Shown piece by piece: positions 41,610-49,732 of a DNA stretch of 64,000 nucleotides. Position 1 is the stretch's first letter; each line of letters begins with the position of its first letter. The position numbers and the translations under genes were made by a program. The DNA is from Candidatus Vecturithrix granuli (GTDB lineage: Bacteria > Moduliflexota > Moduliflexia > Moduliflexales > Moduliflexaceae). The stretch covers positions 604,956 to 668,955 of the forward strand of contig DF820463.1 of the NCBI GenBank assembly GCA_000739535.1, read 5' to 3'. Below the pieces are notes generated by a model. That model made no database searches and was not told the origin of the DNA. It saw only the letters and a list, made by a program, of their open reading frames with translations.

Positions 41610-42012
41610 GAGTCCTTGCATGAAAGACGTGATGAAGACGATGCCCCATACAACATTGCAAGCCCCGACAGTCAGTTTGATAAGAAAAAAACCTCATCAA
41701 CTGAAACTGATTGAACAGATTGTCACGGAACTGAAACAACAAGTGACAACAAAATACCCTGTCCTTGAGATGCGTTTGTTTGGCTCTGTCGCACGAGGAG
41801 AAGATACGCCAAACTCCGATATTGATATTTTTGTCCGACTCCCAACAGTGACGAGAAGCACTGAAGAAGACCTCTTTGATACCGCTTATGATATTGAACT
41901 GAAATATAATTGCCTGATTGACATGATTATTTTTGCCGATAACATGTTACGCACGTATGCTGAACAGGTACCGATCTATCAAAATATCGCCAGGGAGGGC
42001 ATCCTGTCATGA
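41599..42012 (+). CDS. MNT-type nucleotidyltransferase (antitoxin of a HEPN/MNT pair)
   Basis: Minimal nucleotidyltransferase of 137 aa. The active site is complete: GSVARGEDTPNSDIDIF with Asp74 and Asp76, plus a third acidic residue Asp108 (CLIDMIIF). In characterised pairs such proteins AMPylate or otherwise silence a HEPN RNase toxin encoded next to them. Here the stop overlaps the start of a HEPN gene (ATGA at 42009-42012), the usual coupling, but that toxin gene is ruined. The start is at 41599, supported by GAGG six bases upstream; methionines at 41620 and 41641 are alternatives. It now appears to be an orphan antitoxin. Confidence 0.85.
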   Translation: MYAESPCMKDVMKTMPHTTLQAPTVSLIRKKPHQLKLIEQIVTELKQQVTTKYPVLEMRLFGSVARGEDTPNSDIDIFVRLPTVTRSTEEDLFDTAYDIELKYNCLIDMIIFADNMLRTYAEQVPIYQNIAREGILS

Positions 42013-42291
42013 CTGAAGCAGAGTGGCAGACATGAATCACCTATAGAATGGAACGCTCCCGTGAATCAATGCAAGCCGCGCGGCAGAGAATTCATTAAGC
42101 CGGGGATATTTCCCATGCAATTTGGTAAATTGCACAACACAATATTTGAGTATCGGCAAAAGTTTGATTACGTAGATTTTGCTGTTCCGGAATCCGGCAT
42201 GGTTGGCGATTACTTGCAAGAAGCCACAGAATTTCTTGCATGTATAGAGCAGTATTTACAAAAAAACACAAGAGGTAATCAATTTTTGTGA
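42009..42291 (+). pseudogene. Remnant of a HEPN-domain toxin gene
   Basis: From ATG 42009 the frame reads MTEAEWQT, a TGA, then ITYRMERSRESMQAAR and a stop at 42096-42098. The first part is a typical HEPN N-terminus with a Trp codon turned to stop. In another frame the sequence continues as REFIKPGIFPMQFGKLHNTI and ends YLQEATEFLACIEQYLQ, the HEPN C-terminal helices, stopping at 42291. About 40-50 residues between the two parts, including the N-R-A-Y-Y helix typical of the family, are absent. So the gene has a nonsense mutation, a frameshift and an internal deletion and cannot make an active toxin. Confidence 0.8.
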
Positions 42292-42297
42292 TTGACT

Positions 42298-42405
42298 ATG
42301 GGAAATATCGCTATCTCGGTTGAAAATTTGGGAAAACGCTACCGCATCGGCCAGGCTGCCAAACGCCCGAACAATCTGCGCGAGGCATTGAGCGCGTATA
42401 TTTGA
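42298..42405 (+). pseudogene. 5' fragment of a second wzt ATPase gene
   Basis: This segment encodes 35 residues (MGNIAISVENLGKRYRIGQA...) and a stop. Over the first 31 codons, 27 residues match the start of the intact Wzt at 44819, and 19 of 93 bases differ, mostly at third positions. After the stop, LIA-V can be read in another frame, as in the intact copy. Nothing of the Walker motifs remains. The level of divergence argues for an old paralogue rather than a fresh duplication. Confidence 0.85.
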
Positions 42406-42467
42406 TCGCTGTTGATGAATAAGTGAGAGATTAACGAGCATTTTTACAGTTTATAAGGAGAGGCGTA

Positions 42468-42911
42468 GTGCAAAAGTCTGTTGAAAAAATTATGGAGCAG
42501 ACTTCGCTGATAGCCGTCATTGTCAGGGCATCTTACCAGCATGATGGCATCGAGTTTTTTACTTCACATGAGTTATCACAACAATTAGCCTATATGCACC
42601 ATGCGCCAGGAAAAGTTATTGATCCGCATGTCCATAATCCGGTATCCAGAGAGGTGTTTTATACCCAGGAAGCCCTTTTTATTCGGAAAGGAAAGCTACG
42701 AGTAGATTTTTACGGCGAGGACAAAAAGTATTTGGAAAGTCGTATTTTAGAAGCAGGAGATGTGATTCTATTGGTCGCAGGCGGACATGGTTTTGAAGTG
42801 CTCGAAGAAATTGAAATGATCGAAGTCAAACAGGGGCCGTATTTTGGCGATCAAGATAAAACCCGTTTTAAAGGGGTTTCTCAAGAAACCAGTACTATTA
42901 AAAACTCATGA
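42468..42911 (+). CDS. Cupin-fold protein of the polysaccharide cluster
   Basis: A 147-residue cupin with His54, His56, Glu62 (DPHVHNPVSRE) and His107 (GGHGFE) as metal-site candidates. The pattern EVFYTQEALFIRKGKLRVDFY is like cupins found beside nucleotide-sugar enzymes, some of which are sugar isomerases or epimerases. The start is GTG 42468 with AGGAGAGG upstream. Its stop overlaps the aminotransferase start, so the two are co-translated and it probably acts on the same nucleotide sugar. Exact reaction unknown. Confidence 0.82.
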   Translation: MQKSVEKIMEQTSLIAVIVRASYQHDGIEFFTSHELSQQLAYMHHAPGKVIDPHVHNPVSREVFYTQEALFIRKGKLRVDFYGEDKKYLESRILEAGDVILLVAGGHGFEVLEEIEMIEVKQGPYFGDQDKTRFKGVSQETSTIKNS

Positions 42912-44026
42912 TATTTCCAATTCCTGTAAACCAACCATTACTGAACGGTGATGAAAAAAATTTTTTAACTGAATGCATTGATTCTGGCTGGATTTCCTCT
43001 GAAGGTCCATTTGTCAAGCAATTTGAAGAGCAATTTGCAGCAAGGGTAGGGCGTAGATATGGAATTGCCGTGAGTAATGGTTCGGCTGCCCTTGAAGTTG
43101 CAATTGCTGCTTTGGAAATTGGACAGGGAGATGAAGTCATTCTTCCAACATTTACAATCATCTCCTGTGCGGCAGCGATTGTTCGCGCCGGAGCGACTCC
43201 AATCGTGATAGATTGCGATCCTGAAACCTGGAATATGGATACTCGTCAAATAGAGCAGCATATTACAAAGAACACAAAGGCGATCATGGTTGTCCATATT
43301 TACGGCTTTCCGGTTGATATGAATCCGGTCATGGCATTAGCTGAGAAATATGGGTTACATATCATAGAGGATGCCGCCGAAGTAATTGGGCAAACGTATC
43401 ACGGTCGGCCCTGCGGCAGTTTTGGAAATGTCAGCACATTTAGTTTTTATTCTAACAAACATGTCACCACAGGCGAAGGGGGAATGCTTGTTACCGACGA
43501 CGCCGCACTTGCAGAACGATGCCAATCATTGCGGAATCTCTGCTTTCTGCCTGAACAACGCTTTGTTCATGAAGAATTAGGGTGGAATTTTCGCATGACT
43601 AATTTACAAGCGGCTTTAGGGGTGGCGCAATTAAAACGACTTGATGAACTTATCGTTCGCAAACGCCAGATGGGACAATATTATTCTGAGTTGTTAGCTG
43701 ATGTCACTGAGATACAACTCCCTCTTCCTTATACAGCATACTCCGACAATATCTATTGGGTGTATGGCATTGTTCTCAAACAGCACGTGTCGTTTGACGC
43801 GAAAGAAGCGATGCGGCGATTAGCGCAGAAGAACATAGGTACGCGCCCATTTTTCTGGCCAATGCATGAACAGCCCGTGTTTCAAAAAATGGGATTATGT
43901 GAGGGAATTTCATGTCCCAATGCCGAATATATTGCGCGCCGCGGTTTTTATCTTCCCAGCGGACTAGCCCTTACGAAACATCAAATGGAACAAGTCGTTC
44001 TTACACTCAAGGAAATCCTCCGATGA
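42908..44026 (+). CDS. DegT/DnrJ/EryC1/StrS sugar aminotransferase, perosamine synthase-like
   Basis: PLP-dependent transamination of a keto-sugar nucleotide, 372 aa. It has the N-terminal PVNQPLLNGDEKNFLTECIDSGWISSEGP, the phosphate-binding SNGSAALEVA, the cofactor aspartate in EDAAEVIGQTYHGRPCGSFG, and the Schiff-base Lys184 in SFYSNKHVTTGEGGML. The latter resembles GDP-perosamine synthase (SFYGNKTITTGEGGM), which would use the same GDP-4-keto-6-deoxymannose intermediate as the fcl product upstream. It overlaps the cupin gene by four bases and the methyltransferase gene by four (ATGA), so the three form a tight module. Confidence 0.92.
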   Translation: MIFPIPVNQPLLNGDEKNFLTECIDSGWISSEGPFVKQFEEQFAARVGRRYGIAVSNGSAALEVAIAALEIGQGDEVILPTFTIISCAAAIVRAGATPIVIDCDPETWNMDTRQIEQHITKNTKAIMVVHIYGFPVDMNPVMALAEKYGLHIIEDAAEVIGQTYHGRPCGSFGNVSTFSFYSNKHVTTGEGGMLVTDDAALAERCQSLRNLCFLPEQRFVHEELGWNFRMTNLQAALGVAQLKRLDELIVRKRQMGQYYSELLADVTEIQLPLPYTAYSDNIYWVYGIVLKQHVSFDAKEAMRRLAQKNIGTRPFFWPMHEQPVFQKMGLCEGISCPNAEYIARRGFYLPSGLALTKHQMEQVVLTLKEILR

Positions 44027-44799
44027 AAGTGTTTGAAAAGTATGCCCGATATTATGATCTCCTGTATCAGGATAAAGATTATGCGAAGGAAGTTGGATAT
44101 ATTCACCAATTGTTACAACGGTATGCGCCAGGCAGCCAATCTGTTCTTGAATTAGGGTGTGGCACGGGGGTTCATGCGTGTTTTCTGGCCGAATTGGGGT
44201 ATCGCATTCACGGAATTGATGCGAGTGAAGAAATGCTTCGTCAAGCCAGGGAACATGTTGTGCAACGGTTTCCGCAATGTGCATCACAGGTGACTTTTCA
44301 ACAGGGCGATATTCGAAATATTCGATTAGGCAAACAGTTTGATGCTATTCTTTCCCTGTTTCATGTGATCAGCTATCAGACCAGCAATGAAGATTTACGG
44401 GCTGTGTTTGAGGTGATACATCATCATTTAAATCCAAGTGGTGTATGTATTTTTGATTTCTGGTATGGGCCGGCAGTATTGACCGACCGACCGGTTGTAC
44501 GCGTGAAACGGTTGGAAAATGAACAGAACCTTGTCACTCGCATAGCAGAACCTGTGATGTATCTGAATCAAAATCTTGTGGAAGTGAACTATGAAGTGTT
44601 GATAGAGGATAAAAAAACGCATCGCCTTGAAAAACTTTCCGAAACCCATAAGATGCGCTATTTATTTTATCCTGAATTGGAATATATGCTCCCCTATACC
44701 GGACTAAAGATCGCTGCTTCTCTGAAATGGATGGATCTACACGCCAATTTAGGAGAGGATTCCTGGTATGGAGTATTAGTTGTGCAAAAACAGGGGTAA
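44023..44799 (+). CDS. Class I SAM-dependent methyltransferase
   Basis: A 258-residue methyltransferase with motif I VLELGCGTGVHACFLAELGY and post-I acidic IDASEEML. The N-terminal MKVFEKYARYYDLLYQDKDYAKE is typical of methyltransferases acting on sugars or nucleotide sugars. ATG 44023 overlaps the aminotransferase stop (ATGA). Likely N- or O-methylates the amino sugar made by the previous two enzymes, which is inference from the tight module. Confidence 0.9.
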   Translation: MKVFEKYARYYDLLYQDKDYAKEVGYIHQLLQRYAPGSQSVLELGCGTGVHACFLAELGYRIHGIDASEEMLRQAREHVVQRFPQCASQVTFQQGDIRNIRLGKQFDAILSLFHVISYQTSNEDLRAVFEVIHHHLNPSGVCIFDFWYGPAVLTDRPVVRVKRLENEQNLVTRIAEPVMYLNQNLVEVNYEVLIEDKKTHRLEKLSETHKMRYLFYPELEYMLPYTGLKIAASLKWMDLHANLGEDSWYGVLVVQKQG

Positions 44800-44818
44800 C
44801 AACCCTTGATGAAACTGT

Positions 44819-46093
44819 ATGGGAGACATCGCTATCTCGGTCGAGAATTTAGGCAAACGCTATCGGATCGGTCATGCTGCTAAACGACCGGAAAATTTGC
44901 GGGAAGCGTTTTACTCATTGATCGCCGCACCGTTTCAGTATCTCCATTCTCGTCTGCGTGAGCCGTCGGGAGACGAGCTTTTCTGGGCATTGAAGGATGT
45001 TTCCTTTGAAGTCAAACATGGCGAAGTACTCGGGATTATCGGGCGAAATGGTGCTGGAAAAAGCACGTTGCTCAAGATTTTGTCTCGCATTACCGAGCCA
45101 ACAACAGGCTGTGCAAAGGTATATGGTCGGGTCGGGTCGTTGTTGGAAGTTGGGACTGGCTTTCATCCCGAATTGACCGGACGTGAGAATATTTACTTGA
45201 ATGGCACGATCCTCGGCATGAAACGCACCGAGATTGACAAAAAATTTGATGAGATAGTTGATTTTTCCGGTATTGAAAAATTTCTGGACACCCCAGTTAA
45301 ACGTTATTCAAGTGGCATGTATGTTCGTTTGGCGTTTGCGGTGGCGGCGCACTTAGAACCGGAGATTTTGTTGGTAGATGAAGTATTAGCTGTAGGGGAT
45401 GCGGAGTTTCAAAAGAGATGTCTATGCAAAATGGATACAATAGCCCAGGAAGGGCGTACTGTTTTGTTTGTAAGCCATGCGATGCAGACAATTCAAGCAT
45501 TATGTTCCAAAGGAATTGTGTTACATGACGGAACTATCATTTTTCATGGAACTTCTGATGAAGCGATTGAAGAGCATTTAACGCTTGCAGCATCCAACCT
45601 CCAAAAGAGAAACTCTCTTGAAAACCGGCAAGATCGGCGTGGAACCCAGATCGTTCGCCTTGTGAATGTTCGTTTTATTGACGGCAATACCAGGCAGGAA
45701 AGAGAATTTCTTATTTCAGGGAAACCGGTTCTTATAGAAATTAGTTATACTTCTTCTCATCCCCAAGAAGTTAAACATTTTGATATTGGTATCGCTTTTT
45801 ATACTACAATGCAAAGTTTTCTATTTGCTTGTCGAAGTTCATCTGTCGGGGTAGATTTTAGTCAACTACAACATGAGGGGAAATTGTATTGTTGGGTACC
45901 AAAATGGCCTTTAAACAAAGGTTCTTATACATACAACCTCTATTCCGAAGCCAATGGTGGTGTTTCTTGCGATTGGATTCAGAATGCTGGTAGAATTGAT
46001 GTAGAAGCAGGAGATTTTTATAATACAGGCAAACTCCCGGCAAGTAGTATGCAAGGAGTTTTCATTGATTATACTTGGCAGGAAGGTCTTTAG
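44819..46093 (+). CDS. wzt: ABC transporter ATP-binding protein of the polysaccharide exporter (with Wzt C-terminal domain)
   Basis: ATPase partner of the Wzm permease, 424 aa. Residues 1-250 are the nucleotide-binding domain: Walker A GRNGAGKSTLLKIL (Lys81), signature YSSGMYVRLAFAVA and Walker B ILLVDEVLAVGD. Residues about 265-424 are a Wzt-type beta-sandwich that recognises the modified non-reducing end of the polymer (LINVRF-like start VRLVNVRFIDGN, late SYTYNLYSEANGGVSCDW). That implies a polymer capped by a methyl or sulfate group, fitting the methyl- and sulfotransferases around it. It is 6.4 kb from wzm; a remnant of a paralogue lies at 42298. Confidence 0.95.
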   Translation: MGDIAISVENLGKRYRIGHAAKRPENLREAFYSLIAAPFQYLHSRLREPSGDELFWALKDVSFEVKHGEVLGIIGRNGAGKSTLLKILSRITEPTTGCAKVYGRVGSLLEVGTGFHPELTGRENIYLNGTILGMKRTEIDKKFDEIVDFSGIEKFLDTPVKRYSSGMYVRLAFAVAAHLEPEILLVDEVLAVGDAEFQKRCLCKMDTIAQEGRTVLFVSHAMQTIQALCSKGIVLHDGTIIFHGTSDEAIEEHLTLAASNLQKRNSLENRQDRRGTQIVRLVNVRFIDGNTRQEREFLISGKPVLIEISYTSSHPQEVKHFDIGIAFYTTMQSFLFACRSSSVGVDFSQLQHEGKLYCWVPKWPLNKGSYTYNLYSEANGGVSCDWIQNAGRIDVEAGDFYNTGKLPASSMQGVFIDYTWQEGL

Positions 46094-46134
46094 ACTGCAC
46101 ACGTTATCCATAAGACCTTCTCTCAATCATTGAA

Positions 46135-47814
46135 ATGCTGGCAGGAAAAAATATCAGGTTATTTATAATTTCTACAGGACGTTCTGGCTCTCAAAGCATT
46201 GCTCAAATGTTAAATCAACATCCTGAGATTCTCTGTAAGCATGAGAGTTATCCTGAGTTGATCCGTATTTCCACTGAATTTGCTCATAGGATCAAGTCAT
46301 GGGAAACAATCAAACATGAGCTTCTCCAATTATTTGAAATAAGCCCGATAAACAAAGTATCCATCGTTGGCGAATCAGATCAAAAATTAGGTAATTTAAT
46401 CCCGATATTAAATGAGATCTTTCCTGATTGTAAATTTATCTGGTTGTTAAGAAAAGGGACGGATGTGGTGGCGTCAACGTTTGCAAGAGGATGGTTCTCA
46501 GAGTATGAACAGCATATTTGTGATTTACAGACACAGGATATTGGATATCAGTGGATCTTACATAGATTGAAGGGAAATCTCTGTGGAGCCATGTCTGCAA
46601 CAGAGTGGGATTGCCTCTCAGATTTTGAAAAAAATTGTTGGTATTGGACATATTGGAATACCGTTATATATGACAATTTGCACCTGATAGATCAGAATAG
46701 ATGGAAATTAGTCAAATTAGAGCAAATTGAATCTTCAATCGATGACATTCTTGAGTTTCTGCATGTAGAAAAAATGCCCTTAACAGTCTCATATAAAAAT
46801 CGCGCAAAACAGGTTCCCGGGTGGAAACACTATCACTTACCGGTTTACTGGTCTCAATGGGGAAATACACGTCGAACGGCCTTCAATAAATGGTGTGGAG
46901 ATTTGATGAATCAACATTATGAAGAATGGGAAAGAGATAGCAAGGCTCAATGTTCCACCAAGGAAAGCGAGGTGGAAGATAATCTGCGTTTTTCCCCGAA
47001 TACATTGATGCCTCAGCCTAAATTACTGCGCATGTATCAGAAAATAAAACAGTATCGACCATTCTTGTTTTTTAAGCATTGGATAAAATATTGGATATCA
47101 TCTTGTTTTAATACTTTTGGGTATGAACTCCGAAAAAAGTATATTGATGGCGCTGGCTATATTGATGCTGATGAAACGGTCAAAACAGCTCAAACAAAGG
47201 GACAATGTGTACGAGATTATGTAGAAACCATCTGGGATCAGAAAGGCCGTACACAACAAATCGTCAAAGAAATGAAAAATGCAGGGAGTTTGATTCCCTG
47301 TCATCGTGTGTGTGAAATAGGTCCGGGCACAGGGCGGTATCTTGAACTCATTATACAACAGGTACAGCCTGCGCAGTACGATATTTATGAAATTGCCGAT
47401 GATTGGGCTGCCTGGTTAGAACGGACATATAGCCCGGTGGTAGTACGTCAACCTACGGATGGACATACCTTGCAGCATACTCCGAATGAGTGCTGTGGTT
47501 TAGTTCACGCTCATGGCGTGTTCGTATGTCTTCCTCTTGTATATGCTTTTGAGTACTTTAGAGACATGATCAGGGTATGTCATTACGGAGGGTATGTCGT
47601 GTTCGATTTTTATCCGGAAAGCGCGATTGACAATCATGCGATTGAAATGTGGCTTGCTTCCCATAGATATTATCCGGTCATTCTGCCTCGAGTAGCAGTG
47701 ATTGACTATTTTAGCAAACACAATTTTGTCCTAATTCATGAATTTTCTACCAAGCATGGCCATAGTTTTTCACATTATGTCATATTCCGCAAACAAGGTG
47801 AGGCAAACCGATGA
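46135..47814 (+). CDS. Sulfotransferase-methyltransferase fusion protein
   Basis: A 559-residue two-domain protein. Residues about 5-280 are a PAPS-dependent sulfotransferase: 5'-phosphosulfate loop ISTGRSGSQSIAQML, and the 3'-phosphate region FIWLLRKGTDVVASTFARGW. Residues about 355-555 are a class I methyltransferase with motif I VCEIGPGTGRYLELI near 391 and a late HEFSTKHGHSFSHYVIFRK strand. The two are joined by a basic linker. If both domains work, one protein adds sulfate and methyl groups to the polymer, possibly at its end. The stop overlaps the next start (ATGA at 47811). No signal peptide, so it is cytoplasmic. I do not know a characterised protein with this arrangement. Confidence 0.85.
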   Translation: MLAGKNIRLFIISTGRSGSQSIAQMLNQHPEILCKHESYPELIRISTEFAHRIKSWETIKHELLQLFEISPINKVSIVGESDQKLGNLIPILNEIFPDCKFIWLLRKGTDVVASTFARGWFSEYEQHICDLQTQDIGYQWILHRLKGNLCGAMSATEWDCLSDFEKNCWYWTYWNTVIYDNLHLIDQNRWKLVKLEQIESSIDDILEFLHVEKMPLTVSYKNRAKQVPGWKHYHLPVYWSQWGNTRRTAFNKWCGDLMNQHYEEWERDSKAQCSTKESEVEDNLRFSPNTLMPQPKLLRMYQKIKQYRPFLFFKHWIKYWISSCFNTFGYELRKKYIDGAGYIDADETVKTAQTKGQCVRDYVETIWDQKGRTQQIVKEMKNAGSLIPCHRVCEIGPGTGRYLELIIQQVQPAQYDIYEIADDWAAWLERTYSPVVVRQPTDGHTLQHTPNECCGLVHAHGVFVCLPLVYAFEYFRDMIRVCHYGGYVVFDFYPESAIDNHAIEMWLASHRYYPVILPRVAVIDYFSKHNFVLIHEFSTKHGHSFSHYVIFRKQGEANR

Positions 47815-48674
47815 GTCTTGTCTCGATAATCATCCCGACTTTTAATCGCGGCAATGCCATACACAACGCGATCCAAAGCATTATACATCAAACATACGAG
47901 GATGTTGAAATCATCATTGTTGATGATGGTTCTACAGATGATACCAAAACTGTTGTTGCGGCTTTTTCCCAAAAAGATCAACGAATTCATTATGTCCAAA
48001 GTACGACTAATAGGGGAGCACAGGCGGCACGCAATATGGGGATTCGCGCTGCGCGTGGCGAATGGATCGCGTTTCTTGATTCAGATGATCGATGGCTGCC
48101 CAACAGTCTCCAGAAACGCCTTGAAGTTGCATTAAAAGCGGGGGTTAACGTTGTTCATTCGGAGTGCTGGGTGCTCCGAAATCATGAAGAGAAAGAATAT
48201 TTTGGTATTCCACCTTTAGAAGGGAATATTTATCGCGAACTCCTTCAACAGCCAGGCCCCCTGTTTCCAAGCCTCCTGATTGCCAAAAAAGCCCTTCAAC
48301 AGATTGGCGATTTAGATGAACATCTTCTGGCATATCAAGAATGGGATACAGCTATTCGACTTGCGAAACGGGAGGCATTTTGTTTTGTCCCCCTCCCGAC
48401 CTTTATTTATGATTGTCGAGGAAAAGATAGGATCTCCGCCAATGCGCTCCGTGACGCCAGGGGTTATCAACAAGTTGTGCGCAAATATCGCCTGCCGATA
48501 CTCTATCATGCTGGCCTTCTGGCATTAGCCGAACATTATCAGACCACCTCGACATTGTTTTACGCAGCAGGAGAAGTTACTCTTGCGCAATCGGAGATGA
48601 AACGAGCTTCTTTATATAGAACATTAAAACAGCTCTTGTCCAAACTTCCGGTATTAAGCCATGTGAAACACTGA
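47811..48674 (+). CDS. Family 2 glycosyltransferase
   Basis: Inverting GT-A glycosyltransferase, 287 aa. It has the N-terminal nucleotide-binding VSIIIPTFNRGNAIHNAIQS, the first acidic motif VDDGSTDDT and the DXD-like metal site FLDSDDRW. The C-terminal part carries YQEWDTAIRLAKRE as acceptor-side motif. Translation is coupled to the sulfotransferase-methyltransferase fusion by an ATGA overlap. One of the sugar-adding enzymes of the cluster; donor and linkage cannot be read from the sequence. Confidence 0.93.
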   Translation: MSLVSIIIPTFNRGNAIHNAIQSIIHQTYEDVEIIIVDDGSTDDTKTVVAAFSQKDQRIHYVQSTTNRGAQAARNMGIRAARGEWIAFLDSDDRWLPNSLQKRLEVALKAGVNVVHSECWVLRNHEEKEYFGIPPLEGNIYRELLQQPGPLFPSLLIAKKALQQIGDLDEHLLAYQEWDTAIRLAKREAFCFVPLPTFIYDCRGKDRISANALRDARGYQQVVRKYRLPILYHAGLLALAEHYQTTSTLFYAAGEVTLAQSEMKRASLYRTLKQLLSKLPVLSHVKH

Positions 48675-48694
48675 ACAGATCGGAGAATATTCTC

Positions 48695-49720
48695 ATGACG
48701 CTCCTCAAAAAATTCCAGCATTCCTGGCAAACAGATGGTTTGCTGATGACAGGCAGACGGTGTTATCAGTATTTAAAAGTGCATTTCTTCATTCGGAAGT
48801 CTTCTGAAAATACAAGAAAGGCGGATCAATTGCGCTCTCCCTGGGGATTTCATCGCCCTTTCAACACACAGACACTTACTCCACATGCATTGAAAATGGC
48901 TCAAACCTATAGAGGGGGGCCCCATCCACCAACTGTTTTTTTACATGGAGTGACTCCTCGTTCAGGAACAGGCTATGTGAGTCACCTTATCGGCCTTCAT
49001 CCTGATATCCATAAACATCCCCAGGACATTTGGGAAGTTCCTTTTCTCAAGCATAGCGATGATCTCATCGCTTTTCGTGATCATTTTTTTGACACGTACC
49101 CGTATAATCGAGGAAAAATTGGCGATGATGATTTTTTCGTCCTGTTTGGTTCGGCGTTTATTGGATATATGTATGCTCTAACGAATCCACAACAGCGACT
49201 TCTGTTAACGGAACCAGGCGTTGAATTTCTTCAATATTTCTATCGTTTTTTTCCCCATGAACAACTCTTGTTGTTGATGCGTGATGGACGGGATGTAGTC
49301 GAATCGCACATCAAAACCTGGTCCAATGGTTCCTTTGCAGATTATTGCTCTTATTGGGCCCAGAGTGCGCGTTTGATGCTCCAGTTCTATGAAGCTTCTA
49401 AAAATACGCCGTACCAGTGTTGGATGGGGAAATACGAGGAGGCGTTTTTTCAGCCGGAAGATTTTGTGAAACGAATTTGTACATATCTGGGGTTGGAACC
49501 TTCGAAATATCCCTATGAACGAATTGCCGATATTCCTGTCATCGGTTCATCTACCTTTCAAGAAGTACAAAAGGGAAATTGGGTATCAAAACCCAGGCAT
49601 GAAAACTTTAAACCGATTGGGCGGTGGCAGCAATGGTCGGAAGTGCAAAAGGATATCTTCAAAAAAATCGCTGGTCAAACGCTTATCGAAGCAGCGTATT
49701 GTCATAACCTGGATTGGTAA
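48695..49720 (+). CDS. Sulfotransferase family protein
   Basis: PAPS-dependent sulfotransferase, 341 aa. The 5'-phosphosulfate-binding motif is HGVTPRSGTGYVSHLIGLHP and the 3'-phosphate motif is LLLMRDGRDVVESHIKTW; both are complete. The remaining domain (ALTNPQQRLLLTEPGVEFLQYFYRFFP) has the helix-rich pattern of bacterial carbohydrate sulfotransferases. It is the second sulfotransferase in 3 kb and independent in sequence from the fused one. No signal peptide. It probably sulfates a lipid-linked or nascent oligosaccharide inside the cell before export. Confidence 0.9.
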   Translation: MTLLKKFQHSWQTDGLLMTGRRCYQYLKVHFFIRKSSENTRKADQLRSPWGFHRPFNTQTLTPHALKMAQTYRGGPHPPTVFLHGVTPRSGTGYVSHLIGLHPDIHKHPQDIWEVPFLKHSDDLIAFRDHFFDTYPYNRGKIGDDDFFVLFGSAFIGYMYALTNPQQRLLLTEPGVEFLQYFYRFFPHEQLLLLMRDGRDVVESHIKTWSNGSFADYCSYWAQSARLMLQFYEASKNTPYQCWMGKYEEAFFQPEDFVKRICTYLGLEPSKYPYERIADIPVIGSSTFQEVQKGNWVSKPRHENFKPIGRWQQWSEVQKDIFKKIAGQTLIEAAYCHNLDW

Positions 49721-49732
49721 AAGGGGAATACT

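Noticed and set aside
42061-42291. Independent 76-residue gene after the MNT gene
   Set aside because: Its sequence is the C-terminal half of a HEPN domain in a shifted frame, so it is part of the toxin remnant rather than a gene of its own.
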